This document shows positions 60,591-64,000 of a stretch of DNA of 64,000 nucleotides, in pieces. Every line of letters starts with the position of its first letter. The first letter of the stretch is position 1. Both the position numbers and the translations under genes were made by a program. The notes below the pieces were generated by a model. The model was not told the origin of the DNA and did no database searches. It saw only the letters and a list, made by a program, of their open reading frames with translations. Origin of the DNA: Hordeum vulgare subsp. vulgare (Eukaryota > Streptophyta > Magnoliopsida > Poales > Poaceae); NCBI RefSeq assembly GCF_904849725.1, contig NC_058518.1, forward strand, positions 219,120,741 through 219,184,740, read 5' to 3'.

Positions 60591-61677
60591 GACTTTGGAA
60601 TCAACTATGTAAGACTTGAACTTTTCACATGCAAACACGACTGCTAAAAATTCCTTCTCCATAGTAGCATAGTTTCTCTGGGCACTGTCTAGAGTTCTAC
60701 TAGCATAGTGAATAACATTTAACTTCTTATCAACTTTTGCCCTAGAACAGCACCAACAGCATAATCACTACCATCACACATGATTTCAAAGGGTAAGTTC
60801 CAATCAGGTGGTTGAACAATAGGTGCAGTTATCAAAGCCCTCTTACGTATTTTGAAGGCTTCCCCACAATCATCGTCAAAAACAAAAGGAATATCCTTTT
60901 GCAAGAGATTGGTAAGAGGCCTAGATATCTTAGAGAACACTTTAGTGAACCTTCTATCGAAACCAGCATGGCCAAGGAAACATCTTATACCTTTGATATC
61001 TGTGGGGTATGGCATTTTCTCGATTGCATCAACCTTAGCCTTATCGACTTCAATACCTCTTTCAGAAATTTTATGTCCTAGGACGATGCCTTCATTAACC
61101 ATAAAGTGGCACTTCTCCCAGTTCAAGACAAGATTGGTGTCTTTACATCTCTGTAAGACTCGATCAAGGTTGTTGAGGCAATCATCAAAAGAGGACCCGT
61201 AAACAGAAAAGTCATCCATGAAACTTCGATAATATTTTCACAAAAGTCAGAGAATATAGCCATCATACATCTTTGAAAGGTGGCAGGTGCATTACATAAG
61301 CCAAAAGGCATACATCTATAAGCAAACGTACCGAAAGGGCAGGTGAAAGTGGTTTTCTCCTGATCAGCTTGTGCAACCGGTATTTGGGAGAAACCAGAAT
61401 AACCGTCTAGAAAGCAGAAGTGTGTGTGTTTAGACAGCCTTTCTAGCATTTGGTCGATAAAAGGCAAAGGGTAATGATCTTTCCTAGTGTCTTTATTCAA
61501 TTTCCTAAAATCAATCACCATCCTATAGCCAGTAATAATCCTCTTTGGGATCAATTCATCCTTATGATTAGGGACAACGGTAATGCCTCCCTTCTTAGGG
61601 ACGCAATGTACCGGACTCACCCAGTCGCTATGAGCAACAGGATAGATAATACCCGCTTCCAGGAGCTTTAGTATTTA
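60591..61677 (-). pseudogene. pol: pol of element E: reverse transcriptase and RNase H, broken
   Basis: The reverse transcriptase begins after a TAA at 61675-61677: VSPVHCVPKKGGITVV, YRMVIDFRKLNKDTRKDH, FCFLDGYSGFSQIPVAQ, MPFGLCNAPATFQRCM. Near 61215-61220 one base is lost directly before the catalytic box, so MDDF (the YxDD equivalent) is read in a different frame. That second frame runs LNWEKCHFMVNEGIVLGHKI to MPYPTDIKGIRCFLGHAGF and the RNase H start MCDGSDYAVGAVLG, where Gly replaces the usual Ala after Asp. A further one-base shift near 60727 precedes MEKEFLAVVFACEKF. All motifs are of the Athila type. Confidence 0.9.
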
Positions 61678-63066
61678 TTTTCTTACTACTTCTTTCATCT
61701 TAGGATTCAATCTCCTTTGATGATCAGCAACTGGTTTGAAATCAGGATCGGTTTTAATCTTGTGCTCGCATAGAGTGGGACTAATGCCCTTAAGATCATC
61801 AAGAGTATATCCAATAGCAGCACGGTGCTACCTTAGAGTTTTTAGCAACTTCTTTTCTTCATGCTCTAAGAGGCTAGCACTAATAATAACAGGATATATC
61901 TCTTTGTCATCCAGATAAGCATACTTAAGAGTATGTGGCAACTGTTTAAGCTCGAACACAGGATTACCCTTTGGTGGGGGTGGATCCCCAAGCAGTTCAA
62001 GAGGCAAGTTATTCTTAAGGATAGGATATTGTTCTAAGACAACTCTATCTATCTCATCCCTTTCATCCATATGCATATCATTTTCATGCTCAAGCAAGTA
62101 CTGCTCTAAGGGGTCAGTAGGAGGCACGGCAATAGAAGCTAAGGCAATAGTTTCATCCTTACTAGGCAACTCCTTTTCATGAGGTTGTCTACCAAACTTG
62201 GAGAAATTGAACTCGTGTGACACACCTTCAAAGCCAACAGTGACAGCTTGCTTTTCACAGTCAATATGAGCATTGATGGTATTGAGAAAAGGTCTGCCAA
62301 ATATGATGGGACAAAACCTATCTTGTGCGGTAGCAATAACGAGGAAATCAGCAGGATACTTCGTTTTACCACACAAGACTTCAACATCCCTAACAATTCC
62401 CACAGGGCAGATAATATCTCTATTGGCAAGCTGAATAGTGACATCAATAGGTTCTATCTCAACAGGTGCAATCTCGTCTTTGATTTCATCATATAAGGAT
62501 TGAGGTATTGCACTAACACTAGCACCCATGTCACATAAACCATGATAACAATGATCTCCTATCTTAACAGAAACAACACGCGTGCCAACAACAGGCCTAT
62601 GTTTGTCTCTACCGTGAGGTTTAGCAATTCTAGCAGCATCTTCACAGAAGTGAATATTATGTCCCACAACATCGTCGGACAGAAGATATTTGATGATAGC
62701 AATGCTAGGTTCAACTCTAATTTTCTCAGGGGGTGTAGGTGTCCTAATGTAGCCTGTACGTATCACAGTTGAAGCTTTAGAATGATCCTTCATCCTAGCA
62801 GGGAAAGGTGGTTTCTCAATGTAAGCACTAGGAACAATAGGATCATTATAGGAAATGACTTTCTCTTCAACTGGAGTGGGTTTAACTACATTGACTTCTA
62901 AAGGAGGATTATATTTAAACCACTTCTCTTTGGGGAGATCAATATGAGCAGCAAAGGATTCACACAGTGAAGCTACTATCTCAGAGTCAAGTCCATACTT
63001 AGCGCTAAAGTCACAAAAAGTATTTGTTTCAACAAAGGATTTAACGCAATCAGACTTGAGATTCAT
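61678..63066 (-). pseudogene. pol: gag-pol junction of element E with aspartic protease
   Basis: A long open part (63066 to 61831, about 412 codons) followed by a TAG at 61828-61830, then the same frame (HRAAIGYT, PTLCEHKIKTDPDF, HQRRLNPKMKEVVRK). The protease lies near residues 165-260 of the open part, with DMGASVSAIP as the active-site motif (DMGAS, normally DTGAS-like in other lineages, but DMGAS is usual for Athila). FLVIATAQDRFCPIIFGRP follows. The acidic C-terminal linker (PTDPLEQYLLEHENDMHM) leads to the reverse transcriptase. The start at 63066 is only where the frame reopens after the stop at 63085-63087; in an intact element gag and pol are one frame. Confidence 0.85.
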
Positions 63067-63697
63067 ACCTGAATCTTTACCTTCTTAAAGCTCCCAATCT
63101 TCAGAGTTGCGTTTAATTATCTCCAATAAATTCCATTTGAAGTCAATACCTCTCTTCATAAAAGAACCGGTACAAGAAGTGTCAAGCATGGTGCGATCAT
63201 CGTGAGAAAGCCGAGCATAGAAGTTCTGAATGATAATTTCTCTCGGGGGCTCATGATTGGGGCATGAATATAACATTGATTTAAGCCTCCCCCAAGCTTG
63301 AGCGATGCTTTCTCTGTCACGAGGCCAAAAATTATAAATATAATAATGATCGCGATGTACTAAATGCATAGGATAAAACGTTTGATGAAATTGCAATTTC
63401 AACAGATTGTAGTCCCATGATACAGTATCATCACATAGCCTATGCCATGTCAACGCCTTATCCTTCAAAGATAAAGGAAAGACCTTCTTCTTGACCTCAT
63501 CCTCGGGAAAACCTGCAAGCTTAAATAAACCACAAACTTCATCTACATAGATTAGATGCCAGCAGTTTCTCAAGCATACCCGAAGGAAATTCAAAGAAAA
63601 TATTTTCAGTAGGTCTAGCAGGTTGAGGAGCAACTCTTTGTGCTTCCGTCCAAGGTGAAGATACCCCAAACAAGCCCCTCAAAGGATTAGTATCCAT
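63067..63697 (-). pseudogene. gag: gag of element E, broken
   Basis: The likely start is the ATG at 63695-63697 (MDTNPLRGLFGVSSP), shortly after the primer site. One frame runs to about 63545, where a one-base change moves it into another frame with EVCGLFKLAGFPEDEVKK, FPLSLKDKALTWHRLCDD, FYPMHLVHRDHYYIYNF, and RESIAQAWGRLKSMLYSC. This is the capsid domain of Athila-lineage gag (retrotransposon gag, W and ESxxxAWxR motifs). A TAA at 63085-63087 ends it early, right after EDWEL. No zinc knuckle was seen in this short gag. Confidence 0.82.
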
Positions 63698-63773
63698 AGT
63701 GACAAGTGATAATAAATTTCAGCACACTATATGAATGTTTCCTTACCAATTTCCACTTACAAAGGCGCTTCAC

Positions 63774-63791
63774 TACCCGGCAACGGCGCCA
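63774..63791 (-). other. Primer binding site of element E (tRNA-Asp type)
   Basis: On the minus strand TGGCGCCGTTGCCGGGTA, 11 bases after the 5' LTR end, complementary to the 3' end of tRNA-Asp as is usual for Athila-lineage elements of Triticeae. It is well preserved, unlike the one at 20761. Confidence 0.85.
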
Positions 63792-63802
63792 AAAAAGAGT
63801 CT

Positions 63803-64000
63803 TGATGACACACAAGTATAGGGGATCAATCGTAGTCCTTTCGATAAGTAAGAGTGTCGAACCCAACGAGGAGCAGAATGATCTGACAAGTGGTTTTCAG
63901 CAAGGTAAATTCTGCAAGCACTCAAATTGTCAGTAACAAGTGATTGTGTGGTGAGATGATTCGTATTAAGCAACAAGTAACAAAAGTAGCAACGATGCAG
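63803..64000 (-). repeat. 5' LTR of element E, first 198 bp seen (continues beyond window)
   Basis: On the plus strand it begins TGATGACACACAAGTATAGG, the counterpart of 55206. 4 of 198 positions differ from the 3' LTR and there are no gaps. Confidence 0.92.

Noticed and set aside
59116..63697. Idea that E moved while already defective (trans-mobilised)
   Set aside because: Nine lesions in about 4.6 kb are only a little above what neutral decay at about 1% per copy could give, so no special explanation is needed.

Overview
This is a repeat-dense stretch of a large plant genome, almost certainly a Triticeae grass (wheat, Aegilops, barley or rye). The basis is the match by eye to transposon types typical of that tribe: Angela/BARE1-like, Sabrina-like and WHAM-like LTR retrotransposons, long-LTR (4-5 kb) Tekay-type chromoviruses, and a Stowaway MITE. 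Family names are from memory and were not searched. I found no convincing host gene, tRNA or rRNA. Every coding signal belongs to, or sits inside, a mobile element, and nearly all are broken by stops and frameshifts.

Layout, left stack (1 to about 43,767). A Tekay-type chromovirus (1-9587; its 5' LTR lies before the window) interrupts a long LTR of family B (9588-13059). That LTR interrupts a copia element (13060-14993), which interrupts a WHAM-like Athila-lineage element (14994-18461), which interrupts a minus-strand Tekay-type LTR 'T2' (18462-19222 and 30793-33943). T2 was also hit by a Sabrina-like element (19223-30792, 5-bp duplication AGTAT), which in turn carries a family-B solo LTR (22565-27530, duplication CAATC). 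T2 also contains a Stowaway MITE (32337-32447). T2 sits in a minus-strand copia LTR whose internal region runs to about 37,696. Next comes a long LTR 'C' (37697-43767) split by another family-B solo LTR (39184-43312, duplication CACCA).

Middle (43,768-46,148). A DNA-transposon-like remnant holds pieces of an Ulp1-protease-like reading frame and an unidentified conserved-looking ORF fragment.

Right stack (46,149-64,000). An Angela/BARE1-like copia on the minus strand is interrupted by a minus-strand Sabrina-like fragment, then by a family-B LTR fragment, then by a gypsy element 'D' whose LTR encodes a polyprotein tail. D is interrupted just after its gag start by a minus-strand WHAM-like element 'E' (55206 to beyond the window) with a recognisable but broken gag-pol. 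In the left stack the right-hand edges of the nests are visible. In the right stack the left-hand edges are.

Relative ages fit the nesting. The 198 bp shared by the two LTRs of E differ at 4 positions (about 2%), while a 285-bp stretch of the two Sabrina LTRs differs at roughly 13%. I do not see a new defence or metabolic system. The items most worth a second look are the accessory ORFs (pre-gag in the Tekay element, coiled-coil in E, the copia 3' ORF), the LTR-encoded pol tail and 36-bp repeats of D, and the solo-LTR excess of family B.
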